From Actinoplanes solisilvae (GTDB lineage: Bacteria; Actinomycetota; Actinomycetes; Mycobacteriales; Micromonosporaceae), in NCBI RefSeq assembly GCF_003999975.1, contig NZ_RJAC01000013.1, positions 1 through 64,000 on the forward strand: a DNA stretch of 64,000 nt, in the 5' to 3' direction. Positions 49,748-57,548 of this stretch are shown here, piece after piece. Position 1 is the first letter of the stretch; each line of letters begins with the position of its first letter. The notes under the pieces were generated by a model. The model worked only from the letters and a program-made list of their open reading frames with translations. It had not been told where the DNA came from and ran no database searches. The translations under genes were made by a program, and so were the position numbers.

Positions 49748-50376
49748 GCGGGACTCCCATCGATCAGGCCTTCGGCGGAGGTGAGGCCTCGGGCGGCGAG
49801 CAGAGCGAGCAAAGGTTCGGCGGCTTCGGCGACGGCGTCGCGGTCGTGGTCGGACAACGGACGGGGTACGAGAAGCAAGACTCCGCCGCCGAGAGCGACG
49901 CCGGTGAAGGGCTGGGTCGGGGGAGTTGGCCGGTCGGGCGCGGCGATGGCGGTTGACATGAGGGGCAGCGCGGGCGCCGGTGGGGGCGTCGCGGCCGGCT
50001 GATCGGACCAGAAGCGCGGACGGGAAGGTGCCTCGTCGGCCGAGTCGTCGCCGATCTGGACGAGCAGCCGGGGCGGCACGTGGGCGATGTCGGCGAGCGA
50101 GGAGGGGGAGATGCCGGTCAGCTCCTCTTGGATCTGGGCCAGGCTGTGGCCCTCGGCCTGGCGGCGCTTGATGGCCACCAGTTGCTCGAGGTGGCGGGGA
50201 CCGTAGAGCGCGGAGCGGCCCCGGGTGCCCAAGGGGCGGTCGACCAGGCCGATCGTCGAATACCACCGGATGGCGCGACGGTCGGGCACGTCGCGGACGC
50301 GTCCGTTGGGTGCGCCGGGGTATTCGGCCTCGAGGGCCTTGCGCACCCGTTCCACCAACTCGTCGAGCGTCCACAT
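49744..50376 (-). CDS. MerR-type transcriptional regulator
   Basis: The 210-residue protein has a MerR-like DNA-binding domain (about 1-80; RAIRWYSTIGLVDRPLGTRGRSALYGPRHLEQLVAIKRRQAEGHSLAQIQEEL), a Pro-rich linker and a C-terminal part of unknown type. The last codon pair, Ala-stop (GCT TGA), uses the right end of the IS (TTGA). Without the element the frame would read GCA TGA, also Ala-stop. ATG 50376 was chosen; a GTG at 50385 is possible. Twin palindromes lie in the divergent gap with the cyclase gene. Confidence 0.85.
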   Translation of the reverse strand: MWTLDELVERVRKALEAEYPGAPNGRVRDVPDRRAIRWYSTIGLVDRPLGTRGRSALYGPRHLEQLVAIKRRQAEGHSLAQIQEELTGISPSSLADIAHVPPRLLVQIGDDSADEAPSRPRFWSDQPAATPPPAPALPLMSTAIAAPDRPTPPTQPFTGVALGGGVLLLVPRPLSDHDRDAVAEAAEPLLALLAARGLTSAEGLIDGSPA

Positions 50377-50387
50377 GCCCACCACTC

Positions 50388-50412
50388 TGACACTGTCACC
50401 ATGACACTGTCA
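50388..50412. promoter_or_regulatory. twin TGACA-C-TGTCA operators (merR / cyclase)
   Basis: The perfect palindrome TGACACTGTCA occurs at 50388-50398 and 50402-50412, 14 bp apart, in the 58-bp gap between the divergent merR and cyclase genes. A TAGAGT -10 candidate for the cyclase gene follows at 50419-50424. Likely binding sites for the adjacent MerR-type protein. Confidence 0.75.
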
Positions 50413-50434
50413 ATGAGATAGAGTGAGCGAACCG

Positions 50435-51130
50435 ATGCGACTGATCAGCCTGTCCCACGTGAGCGACCCCGCCATCACCAACATCTACCCCGGCGACCCG
50501 CCTTTCGAGCTCGAGACGGTCGCCACAGTCGAGAAGGACGGTTACTACCTGAGATATGTCCGCCAGGGCGAGCACACCGGCACCCACTGGGGCGCGCCCG
50601 GGCACTTCAATCGGGGCGAGCCGCTGGCCGACGAGCTCGACCTGGAAGACCTGCATCTGAGAGCGGTCAAGATCGACGTACGGGAGCAGTGCGCGCGCGA
50701 TCCCGGCTACGCCGTGACGATCGCCGACATCGAGACCTGGGAGGAGGTGCACGGGCGCATCCCCGACGAGTCCATGGTGATCATCTGGACCGGCTGGGAC
50801 GCCAAATGGGGTACGGCCGAGTTCACCAACGCCGGCGTCGACGGCGCGCCACGCCACCCCGGTTTCGCCGTCGAGACCGTCCGCTGGCTCATCGACACGG
50901 GCCGTCTCGGTCGCCGGGGCGGCACGGGCACCGACGCCTTCAGCCCCGACGTGGGCGCCGACGCCACCTACACGGTCTCGCACCTGGTCTACCAGCGGCA
51001 TCGCATCAGTCTGGAGGTCCTCGCCAACCTCGAGGCCCTCCCCGAGACGGGCGCCCACATCCTGTGCGGCGGCCAGATCAACCGGGCCGGCTCGGGCTCG
51101 CCTGCCCTGATCTACGGCCTGCTGCCCTGA
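50435..51130 (+). CDS. cyclase family protein (kynurenine formamidase-like)
   Basis: The 231-residue protein begins MRLISLSHVSDPAITNIYPGDPPFE and has the metal motif of the cyclase family as HTGTHWGAPGHF (His47, His51, His57). The aspartate of the classic HxGTHxDxPxH is Gly53 here. Members hydrolyse N-formylkynurenine or act on cyclic amides, so a metal-dependent hydrolase role is likely, but the substrate is open. ATG 50435 was preferred because TAGAGT overlaps the GTG at 50423; that GTG adds four residues. Expression is probably under the MerR-type regulator. Confidence 0.85.
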   Translation: MRLISLSHVSDPAITNIYPGDPPFELETVATVEKDGYYLRYVRQGEHTGTHWGAPGHFNRGEPLADELDLEDLHLRAVKIDVREQCARDPGYAVTIADIETWEEVHGRIPDESMVIIWTGWDAKWGTAEFTNAGVDGAPRHPGFAVETVRWLIDTGRLGRRGGTGTDAFSPDVGADATYTVSHLVYQRHRISLEVLANLEALPETGAHILCGGQINRAGSGSPALIYGLLP

Positions 51131-51185
51131 GGCGACGGCCTGCTGCCCTGATCTACGGCCTGCTGCCCTGAGGCGACGGCCCGGC
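51109..51185. repeat. 41-bp tandem duplication across convergent gene ends
   Basis: A 41-bp unit beginning GATCTACGGCCTGCTGCCCT at 51109 repeats from 51150. It contains the cyclase stop codon and, in the other direction, a CTA that reads as TAG, so the second copy sets the 3' end of the protease gene. Within the unit CGGCCTGCTGCCCTGA occurs twice. Confidence 0.85.
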
Positions 51186-53243
51186 GGGGCGCGGCGGAGT
51201 TCCTCCTGGTGCGTAGGGTTCGGTGCCGCCGCCGGGTTGGAGGGCGCCGTTGACGACCAGGCGGTAGGGGGCGTAGCGCTTCTCCTGCTCGGTGGGCTCG
51301 TCGTGGGAGATGACGGCCACGACCTTCGGGTAGGACGCCAGCCGCCGGAACTCGGCGACCGGCACGACCTCGACGTGGCCGCCGCGCAGCCCGACCAGGC
51401 GCGCCTGCCAGGCGTGGACCGGGGTCGGGTTGATCTCGGTGGGCGGGCGCCAGCCGGTCATGGTCGTGCCGTCGGTGAGGACGCGGCCGGCCAGGGTCAT
51501 GGTGCCGATTCGCCAGCCGCCCTGGGCCAGCACGCCGTCCGAGACGTACCGCAGACCCAGGAGCACGGACTTCCCGGCGTACGGGGAAAGGTTGTAGCCG
51601 GCTTTGACGACGCTGCCGCTGATGCCGGTCAGGCCCGGTCCGTGCGGCCCGGGGGTGGTTCGGTCGCCGGTCACCGAGTGGAACGTGCGGCCGCCGTTGG
51701 TCGAGATCGTCACGTAGCCGAAGTCGCGGCGCTCCTGCATGCCGTAGGACGTCTCGAGCGTCAGCACCGGGTCGCCCGCCGGGATCGTGACCGGCCGAAC
51801 GCCGTACGCGTCGAGGTTGTTGCCGTTGCCCGAGAAGAGGGTGCCACCGACCGTCGTCCAGCCGAGGGGCAGCGGCCGCAGGTGGGTGGCGCCCTCGAAG
51901 GACACCGAGCGCAGCGGCGTCGGCAGCGGCACATAGTCGGCCCCGTTCGGCGCCGCGCCCGGCTCGTCGTACGCCGCCTTGTTGCCCAGGTTGACCGACG
52001 AACGCAGGCTGGGCGCCGTCACCCGCGAAAGGTCCACTCCGGATTTCGCCACGTCGTCGACCAGCGTCATCAGCTGATAGTCGTGCAGCACGTCGGACAG
52101 GGAAGAATCCGCGGGCAGGGCGGCCCGCATCGACGCCAGTCCCTGCCGCGATCCGTCCCGGTGCAGGGTCGAGACCACCTCCGGACCGAACCGGTCACGC
52201 AGGTAGAGGAAGAACTGGAACGCGTTGCCGTAATCGGCCAGCACGTCGCTCGGCGCCCCCTCGTCCCACAGGTTCAGCGAGTTCTGCGGCCCCCCGCAGT
52301 CGCGCGCGTTCGGGTTGTGGCGCGTCTTCACCGGCCCCCAGCCCTGAAAACACATCAGGTGCGTGTCGTTGCCCGCCTCGTGCACCGTGTTGCGCGCGTC
52401 CGCGTAGCCGGTCAGCGTCGACGCGAAGTCGGCCAGCCCCTCGTTGAGCCAGGTCGTCTCCTTCGGATCGGTGTTGTACTGCAGCAGGTGCAGCCACTCG
52501 TGCGCGAAGGTGGCCTCGTACATGCGGGGACGCGCGGGCCGGCTGGTGCACAGGTCGTCGGTCGGATCGTTCGCGGGCTGGGCGCCGAGCCGGTGTTTCC
52601 AGTCGTACGCGTCGATCGTCATCACGTTGCGGTCGAAGAGCTCGTTGAGCTGCCGCGAGAAGAACCCCGCGACGTACGTGGTGACCGCCGGGAACCGGAA
52701 GAAGTTGTCGTCGCGAATGTTGTCGACCAGGGTGACTGTCTTGTTGCCGTCGCCCGTGAAGTCGCCGTCCATCGTCGCGCGCGTCCCGTCGCGATCGCGC
52801 GGGGTGCTGAAGGCGGCCGTCTCCTTCGGATAGATCGTCTGGTCGAACTCGGTGACCAGCGCGGCCACGTTGGCGTCGCTGACCTCGATCGAGTTCGTGC
52901 GGCAATCCGCGGCGGGGAAGGCGAGATCGCGGGCCACCCACACCTCGATGTGGTTCCCGACCGCCTTCAACGTGTACGGCTTGGGGTAGTACTTGCCGGT
53001 TGTCTCGTCGAGCCCGAGCCACTGGCGTTCCGTGCCGACCGGCGGCGTCGGGGCGGGCGCCGAGCGTCCGGAGGGTCGCGACGGCAACGGCAGACGGCGG
53101 CCTTCCAGCGTGAAATCGGTGCGCGCGAGTTCTCGTACGTCGGGATCGGTCTTGGCCGCTCGGGCCTGGGCCGGAGTCACGACGGCGGCCAGCAGGACAG
53201 TCACCAGCAAAGCCACAAAAGCCGAAAAACGGGCGCGAATCAT
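51153..53243 (-). CDS. secreted zinc metalloprotease (gluzincin type)
   Basis: The 696-residue protein has a signal peptide (residues 1-30, AQARA), a propeptide-like part with a Pro-rich stretch, and a catalytic domain with HEWLH (His248, Glu249, His252) followed about 18 residues later by NEGLADF, which supplies the third zinc ligand. The C-terminal half (about 420-690) is beta-rich and resembles an immune-inhibitor-A-like accessory domain. It should degrade proteins outside the cell. The exact peptidase family (M6 or M30-like) is not certain. Confidence 0.82.
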   Translation of the reverse strand: MIRARFSAFVALLVTVLLAAVVTPAQARAAKTDPDVRELARTDFTLEGRRLPLPSRPSGRSAPAPTPPVGTERQWLGLDETTGKYYPKPYTLKAVGNHIEVWVARDLAFPAADCRTNSIEVSDANVAALVTEFDQTIYPKETAAFSTPRDRDGTRATMDGDFTGDGNKTVTLVDNIRDDNFFRFPAVTTYVAGFFSRQLNELFDRNVMTIDAYDWKHRLGAQPANDPTDDLCTSRPARPRMYEATFAHEWLHLLQYNTDPKETTWLNEGLADFASTLTGYADARNTVHEAGNDTHLMCFQGWGPVKTRHNPNARDCGGPQNSLNLWDEGAPSDVLADYGNAFQFFLYLRDRFGPEVVSTLHRDGSRQGLASMRAALPADSSLSDVLHDYQLMTLVDDVAKSGVDLSRVTAPSLRSSVNLGNKAAYDEPGAAPNGADYVPLPTPLRSVSFEGATHLRPLPLGWTTVGGTLFSGNGNNLDAYGVRPVTIPAGDPVLTLETSYGMQERRDFGYVTISTNGGRTFHSVTGDRTTPGPHGPGLTGISGSVVKAGYNLSPYAGKSVLLGLRYVSDGVLAQGGWRIGTMTLAGRVLTDGTTMTGWRPPTEINPTPVHAWQARLVGLRGGHVEVVPVAEFRRLASYPKVVAVISHDEPTEQEKRYAPYRLVVNGALQPGGGTEPYAPGGTPPRPAGPSPQGSRP

Positions 53244-53282
53244 GAGGCCGGAGGCTACTAGGAGCGAGCGGCGATCACGCGG

Positions 53283-53549
53283 CTATTCGAACAGGGAGTG
53301 CCCGCGTCCACCCTCGGCGCGCCGACGGGCCCGGCGGCGGAACTGCACCACGACTATGTCGACGACGGCCACCACCGCCCAACCGGCCAGCAGCCAGCCC
53401 GGCACCGTCAGACCCGCGCGGAAGAGCAGGATCGACAGCACGGTGCAGACGACCAACCCGAAAGCGGCCAGGATCAACCGCAGATTCAGAGCGCTGTACG
53501 GCTTTTCGACCGTGCCGCGCCGGTCGGGCGGTTGAGCGCTGATGGGCAT
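53283..53549 (-). CDS. DUF6343 family small membrane protein
   Basis: The 88-residue protein has PYSALNLRLILAAFGLVVCTVLSILLF and a second helix (VPGWLLAGWAVVAVVDIVVVQ), then an Arg-rich tail ending GHSLFE; this fits DUF6343 of actinobacteria. The function is unknown. ATG 53549 was chosen; a TTG two codons upstream is possible. Confidence 0.82.
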   Translation of the reverse strand: MPISAQPPDRRGTVEKPYSALNLRLILAAFGLVVCTVLSILLFRAGLTVPGWLLAGWAVVAVVDIVVVQFRRRARRRAEGGRGHSLFE

Positions 53550-53579
53550 GCTCAACCGTACTCCCGGCCGGCACCCTGC

Positions 53580-54365
53580 CTACGACACCTCGCGCCGCAG
53601 CACTCGCCACACGCCCAGCACCAGCGGCAGCAGCACCCAGACGGCGGCCGAGACGCCGATCCGCGCCCACTCGCCGCCGGTCGCGTTCGCCTCCGACAGA
53701 GCCGTGGTCGTGATGTTGATGTCGAGCCACTGCGACGCCGTGCCCAGCGCCTTGATCGTCTCGCCCAGGATCGACCAGACCGTCGGCAGCGCGAAGAACA
53801 GCACGATGGCCAGCGGCGAGTTCAGCAGCAGCGCGCCGAAGCCGAGCCCCATCAACACGAAGATCACCTGGACGGCCAGGCCCTGCCAGATCAGCGAGCC
53901 GGCGATGTCCCAGCCGCCGTCGCCGCCGGTCGCGGAGCCGAGCAGGTTGGCCGCCGCGGCCAGCACGAAGGTCGCCGCCGTCGAGGCGATGGCGATGAGC
54001 ACGCCGGCCAGCAGCTTGGCCGCGATCACCCGCTCGCGCGCCGGGACCAGGGTGAACGTGGTGAGCGCGGTGCGTTGCGACCACTCCGCGGTCATCGACA
54101 GGATGCCCAGCACGGGCAGCAGCACGGCCGACGGCACCAGGCCGAAGGCGAAGAAGCCGTCGAAGGTCAGCTCGTCGTCCGGCGCCCAGCCCAGCATGAT
54201 CGCTGAGGTGCCCAGGGTGGCCAGGCCGATGATGATCAGCAGCCACAGCCCGGCCCGGGTGTCGCCCAGCTTGCGCAGCTCGATCATGGTGAGCCGGGCC
54301 AGCGGGACCGGGCGGCCGCTCTCCCGCGTCACCGGCGGGGTCGTGGTCTCGAGAACGGCGGTCAT
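53580..54365 (-). CDS. ABC-2 type transporter permease
   Basis: The 261-residue protein has six membrane helices (about 45-62, 75-100, 120-150, 165-190, 195-215 and 235-252), as in ABC-2 permeases of drug or bacteriocin exporters. Its ATG overlaps the stop of the ATPase gene (ATGA), so the two proteins form one transporter. The substrate is unknown; the divergent NarL-type two-component system may control it. Confidence 0.88.
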   Translation of the reverse strand: MTAVLETTTPPVTRESGRPVPLARLTMIELRKLGDTRAGLWLLIIIGLATLGTSAIMLGWAPDDELTFDGFFAFGLVPSAVLLPVLGILSMTAEWSQRTALTTFTLVPARERVIAAKLLAGVLIAIASTAATFVLAAAANLLGSATGGDGGWDIAGSLIWQGLAVQVIFVLMGLGFGALLLNSPLAIVLFFALPTVWSILGETIKALGTASQWLDINITTTALSEANATGGEWARIGVSAAVWVLLPLVLGVWRVLRREVS

Positions 54366-55261
54366 CGGACGGCCTCCTTGACGGAATCGCCGGCGGTCAG
54401 GGTGAGGAACATCTGCTCGAGGCCACCGGAACCGGCCGGTCGCAGTTCGAGCAGGACGAGCCCGGCGTCGGCGGCGGCCCGCCCGATCGTCTCGGACCCG
54501 ACCGGAACGACGACGCCCCCGTCGGTCGTCTTCGTCCCCTTCAGCCCGGCCCGCTCGAGCACCATCGCGAGCGCTTCCTGGTCGGCGGCGCGCACGAAGG
54601 TGCCGGACTGGGCGAGCAGGTCGGCCTTGTCACCCTCCGCGACGACCTTGCCGGCGCCGATCACGACCAGCTTGTCGGCCACCGCCTCGACCTCGCGCAG
54701 CAGGTGGGAGGAGAGCAGCACGGTGCCGCCACGGTCGGCGAAGTCGCGCAGCAGACCGCGCATCCAGTAGATGCCCTCGGGGTCGAGCCCGTTGGCCGGT
54801 TCGTCCAGAATCAGCACGGCCGGGTCGCCGAGCATGGCCAGGGCCAGCCCGAGCCGCTGCCGCATGCCCAGGGAGTACGCCTTGATGCGGCGCTTGCCGG
54901 CGGTGGCGTTCAGGCCCACCCGTTCCAGCGCGCGCGGAACCTCGCGGGTGTCGACGCCCATGGTCAGCGCGGCAAGGGTCAAAGCCTCCCTTCCCGTACG
55001 ACCGGCGTGCTGGGCGGAGGCGTCGAGGAGCACGCCCACGTGCCGTCCCGGGTTGCCGAGCTTGCGGTAGGGCACGCCGCTGACGCTCGACGAGCCGGCC
55101 GTCGGCGGGGTGAGGCCGCAGATCATGCGCATGGTGGTCGACTTGCCGGCGCCGTTCGGGCCCAGGAACCCGGTCACCGTGCCGGGCTCGCAACTGAAGG
55201 ACACATCGTCGACGGCGGGATGGGTGCCGTACCTCTTCGTGAGATGTTCGACCGTGATCAT
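54362..55261 (-). CDS. ABC transporter ATP-binding protein (BcrA/DrrA type)
   Basis: The 299-residue protein starts MITVEHLTKRYGTHPAVDDVSF. Walker A is GPNGAGKST, the signature is YSLGMRQRLGLA, Walker B is VLILDEPANGLDPEG, and the H-loop is SSHLL. The C-terminal 80 residues are typical of DrrA-like exporters. ATG 55261 was used; the longer frame is antisense to the kinase gene. It pairs with the permease. Confidence 0.93.
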   Translation of the reverse strand: MITVEHLTKRYGTHPAVDDVSFSCEPGTVTGFLGPNGAGKSTTMRMICGLTPPTAGSSSVSGVPYRKLGNPGRHVGVLLDASAQHAGRTGREALTLAALTMGVDTREVPRALERVGLNATAGKRRIKAYSLGMRQRLGLALAMLGDPAVLILDEPANGLDPEGIYWMRGLLRDFADRGGTVLLSSHLLREVEAVADKLVVIGAGKVVAEGDKADLLAQSGTFVRAADQEALAMVLERAGLKGTKTTDGGVVVPVGSETIGRAAADAGLVLLELRPAGSGGLEQMFLTLTAGDSVKEAVR

Positions 55262-55303
55262 GTACTCAGCGTGCCGGGAGCGGCCGGCGGGGCGCTTCGG
55301 CCG

Positions 55304-55355
55304 GAGGTAGGCCACCGGAGAACCTTGGTAGGGCCCGACCACCGACTTTGGTAGG
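55304..55355. promoter_or_regulatory. GGTAGG repeats between exporter and two-component genes
   Basis: GGTAGG occurs three times, at 55306-55311, 55327-55332 and 55350-55355 (twice as TTGGTAGG), 21 and 23 bp apart, about two helical turns. The gap separates the ABC exporter from the divergent kinase/regulator genes. They are candidate sites for the LuxR-type regulator encoded at 56689-57399. Confidence 0.45.
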
Positions 55356-55378
55356 TATCCGCCCCTGCGACCCGGCCG

Positions 55379-55390
55379 TAGGCTCCAAAC
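55379..55390 (+). promoter_or_regulatory. leaderless-type promoter of the NarL-type kinase gene
   Basis: TAGGCT (55379-55384) lies 6 nt before the GTG at 55391, without a Shine-Dalgarno. The same geometry is seen at other genes in the window. Confidence 0.45.
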
Positions 55391-56692
55391 GTGGCAAAGC
55401 TTCAGGAATACAGCTGGTTGCTGCCGTCGTCGATCGAGACGTCGGCGGCCTCCCGGCGCTCGACACGCGACTGGATCGTCGACGCGATCTGTTTCCTGAT
55501 CGGGTACGGCTTCTGCCTGGTCCTCACCTACGACCTGCTCAACGCCGACTTCTCGTTCGCGCCCGAGTGGTCCGACACGCCCCCGTGGCTGGCCTGGATC
55601 GACCTCGCCGTCGGCACGGTCATCGGGGCCGGCCTGTGGTTCCGCCGCGGCCGGCTGCTCATCCCGCTGGCCGTCTTCTGTGCCGTCGTCTCGATCTTCA
55701 CGGTCGCCGGGGCCATCTCCGGTCTCATCGTCCTGTTCAGCGTCGCCGTGCACCGCCGGTTCGGGGTGCTGGCCGCCTTCGCGGTGGCGGCACTGGCGGC
55801 CAACGCGATCTTCCCGTTGATCCGCCCCGAGAACGACCGGGCGTACGGCGAGACCATGGGCTGGGGCACGGCGATGATCATCATTGTGTGCCTGTGGGGC
55901 ATGGTGATCCGATCGCGGCGCCAGCTCGTGCTCTCGCTGCGCGACCGGGCCGAGCGCGCCGAGTCCGAGCAGCAACTGCGGGTGGCGCAGGCCCGCTCGG
56001 TCGAGCGCAACCGCATCGCCCGCGAGATGCACGACGTGCTCGCCCACCGCATCTCCCTGCTCAGCCTGCACGCGGGGGCGCTCGAGATCAAACCCGACGC
56101 GACGCCCGAAGAGGTCACGAAGGCTGCCGGGGTGATCCGGGCCAGCGCCCACCAGGCTTTGCAAGACCTGCGCGAGGTGATCGGGGTGTTGCGGGCCGAC
56201 CGGGTCGAGGGCGCTCCCGAGCCGCCGCAACCGACGCTCGACGCGCTGCCGGCACTGGCCGACGAGTCGCGGGCGACCGGGGCCAAGGTCACGCTCGACG
56301 TGGGCATCGAACCCTCGGCGGTGCCCGACGGCACGGGCCGCACGGCCTACCGCATCGTGCAGGAGGGGCTGACCAACGCCCGCAAGCACGCCGCCGGCAC
56401 AGCCGTGCGGGTCAGCGTGGCCGGGTCGGCCGGGAAGGGCCTGGTGATCGACGTCCGCAACCCGTGGCCGATCGGCGGGCGCACTACGGGGATCCCGGGC
56501 ACCGGCACGGGTCTGATCGGCCTGACCGAGCGGGCGCTGCTGGCCGGGGGCCGGCTCAGCCACGGCCGCACCCCGCAAAACGAGTTCGCCCTGACAGCGT
56601 GGCTGCCCTGGCCCGCCGAGCCCCCTGAGCCCGCCGAGCCCGCCGAAACGGATCAGCGCGGGGCGACGTCGGTGTGGGCGGGTGCGGCGTGA
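55391..56692 (+). CDS. NarL-type sensor histidine kinase
   Basis: The 433-residue kinase has five to six membrane helices (residues about 30-165), a coiled segment and a HisKA_3 domain with ERNRIAREMHDVLAHRISLLSLHAGAL, followed by a HATPase_c domain (VQEGLTNARKHA, GTGTGLIGLTERA). It detects a signal at or in the membrane and phosphorylates the regulator encoded next. GTG 55391. The stop overlaps the regulator start as GTGA. Confidence 0.93.
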   Translation: MAKLQEYSWLLPSSIETSAASRRSTRDWIVDAICFLIGYGFCLVLTYDLLNADFSFAPEWSDTPPWLAWIDLAVGTVIGAGLWFRRGRLLIPLAVFCAVVSIFTVAGAISGLIVLFSVAVHRRFGVLAAFAVAALAANAIFPLIRPENDRAYGETMGWGTAMIIIVCLWGMVIRSRRQLVLSLRDRAERAESEQQLRVAQARSVERNRIAREMHDVLAHRISLLSLHAGALEIKPDATPEEVTKAAGVIRASAHQALQDLREVIGVLRADRVEGAPEPPQPTLDALPALADESRATGAKVTLDVGIEPSAVPDGTGRTAYRIVQEGLTNARKHAAGTAVRVSVAGSAGKGLVIDVRNPWPIGGRTTGIPGTGTGLIGLTERALLAGGRLSHGRTPQNEFALTAWLPWPAEPPEPAEPAETDQRGATSVWAGAA

Positions 56693-57399
56693 GCAGCTCG
56701 GCGGGTTCGCGGGCCGGCGCGGCTTCCGGTGCCGGCCCGGGCGAGAGCGGTCCGGTGCGGGTCCTCGTCGTGGACGACGATGCTCTGGTCCGGGCCGGGC
56801 TCAGCATGATTCTGTCGGCGGCGTCCGATGTCACGGTGGTGGGGGAGGCGGCCGACGGGGCCGAGGTTCCCGGTGCGGTGTCGCAGCACGAGCCCGACGT
56901 CGTGCTGATGGACATCCGCATGCCCCGGATCGACGGGCTGGCCGCCACCGAGACGCTGCGGGCACGGCCGGGGGCGCCCGAGGTGATCGTGCTGACGACC
57001 TTCGACGCGGACGAATACGTGTTACGGGCGCTGCGGGCGGGGGCCAGCGGGTTCCTGCTCAAAGACACACCACCGGCCGAGATCCTGCGGGCCGTGCGGC
57101 GGGTCGCGGCCGGCGAGGCGATGCTCTCGCCCACGGTCACCCGGCAGCTCATCGCCCACGTGGCCGCACCCGCGCCGCCCTCGCGCGGCCGGGCCGGCGA
57201 GCGGCTCGACCAGCTCAGCGAACGCGAGCGCGAAGTGGCGCTCGCGCTGGCCCGCGGCGGCTCCAACGCCGAGATCGCCGCCGAGCTGCACATGTCGCTC
57301 GCCACCGTGAAGGCCCACGTGTCCCGCCTGCTGATCAAGCTGGAGCTGAACAACCGCGTCCAGGTGGCGATCCTGGTCCACGACGCGGGCCTGGCCTGA
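56689..57399 (+). CDS. NarL/LuxR family response regulator
   Basis: The 236-residue protein has a 20-residue Ser/Gly/Ala-rich N-terminus, a receiver domain (VRVLVVDDD, phosphoacceptor Asp75 in VVLMDIRMP, Lys in FLLKDTP) and a LuxR helix-turn-helix (LSEREREVALALARGGSNAEIAAELHMSLATVKAHVSRLLIKL). GTG 56689 overlaps the kinase stop. The divergent ABC exporter is the likely target. Confidence 0.93.
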   Translation: MSSSAGSRAGAASGAGPGESGPVRVLVVDDDALVRAGLSMILSAASDVTVVGEAADGAEVPGAVSQHEPDVVLMDIRMPRIDGLAATETLRARPGAPEVIVLTTFDADEYVLRALRAGASGFLLKDTPPAEILRAVRRVAAGEAMLSPTVTRQLIAHVAAPAPPSRGRAGERLDQLSEREREVALALARGGSNAEIAAELHMSLATVKAHVSRLLIKLELNNRVQVAILVHDAGLA

Positions 57400-57443
57400 C
57401 CCGCGCCGCGGGCCCGCGGACGGCTGGCACCGTCCGCGGGCGG

Positions 57444-57528
57444 CTCGCTGTGCGCGGGGCCTCGCTGTGCGCGGGGCCTCGCTGTGCGCGGGGCCTCGCT
57501 GTGCGCGGGGCCTTGCTGTGCGCGGGGC
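57444..57528. repeat. 17-bp tandem repeat, five copies
   Basis: CTCGCTGTGCGCGGGGC occurs four times without change and once as CTTGCTGTGCGCGGGGC, head to tail, followed by a decayed sixth unit (CTCGCTCCGCG). It lies between the convergent response regulator and dipeptidase genes and codes for nothing known. Copy number is likely to vary between strains. Confidence 0.92.
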
Positions 57529-57548
57529 CTCGCTCCGCGTGTGCTCGG

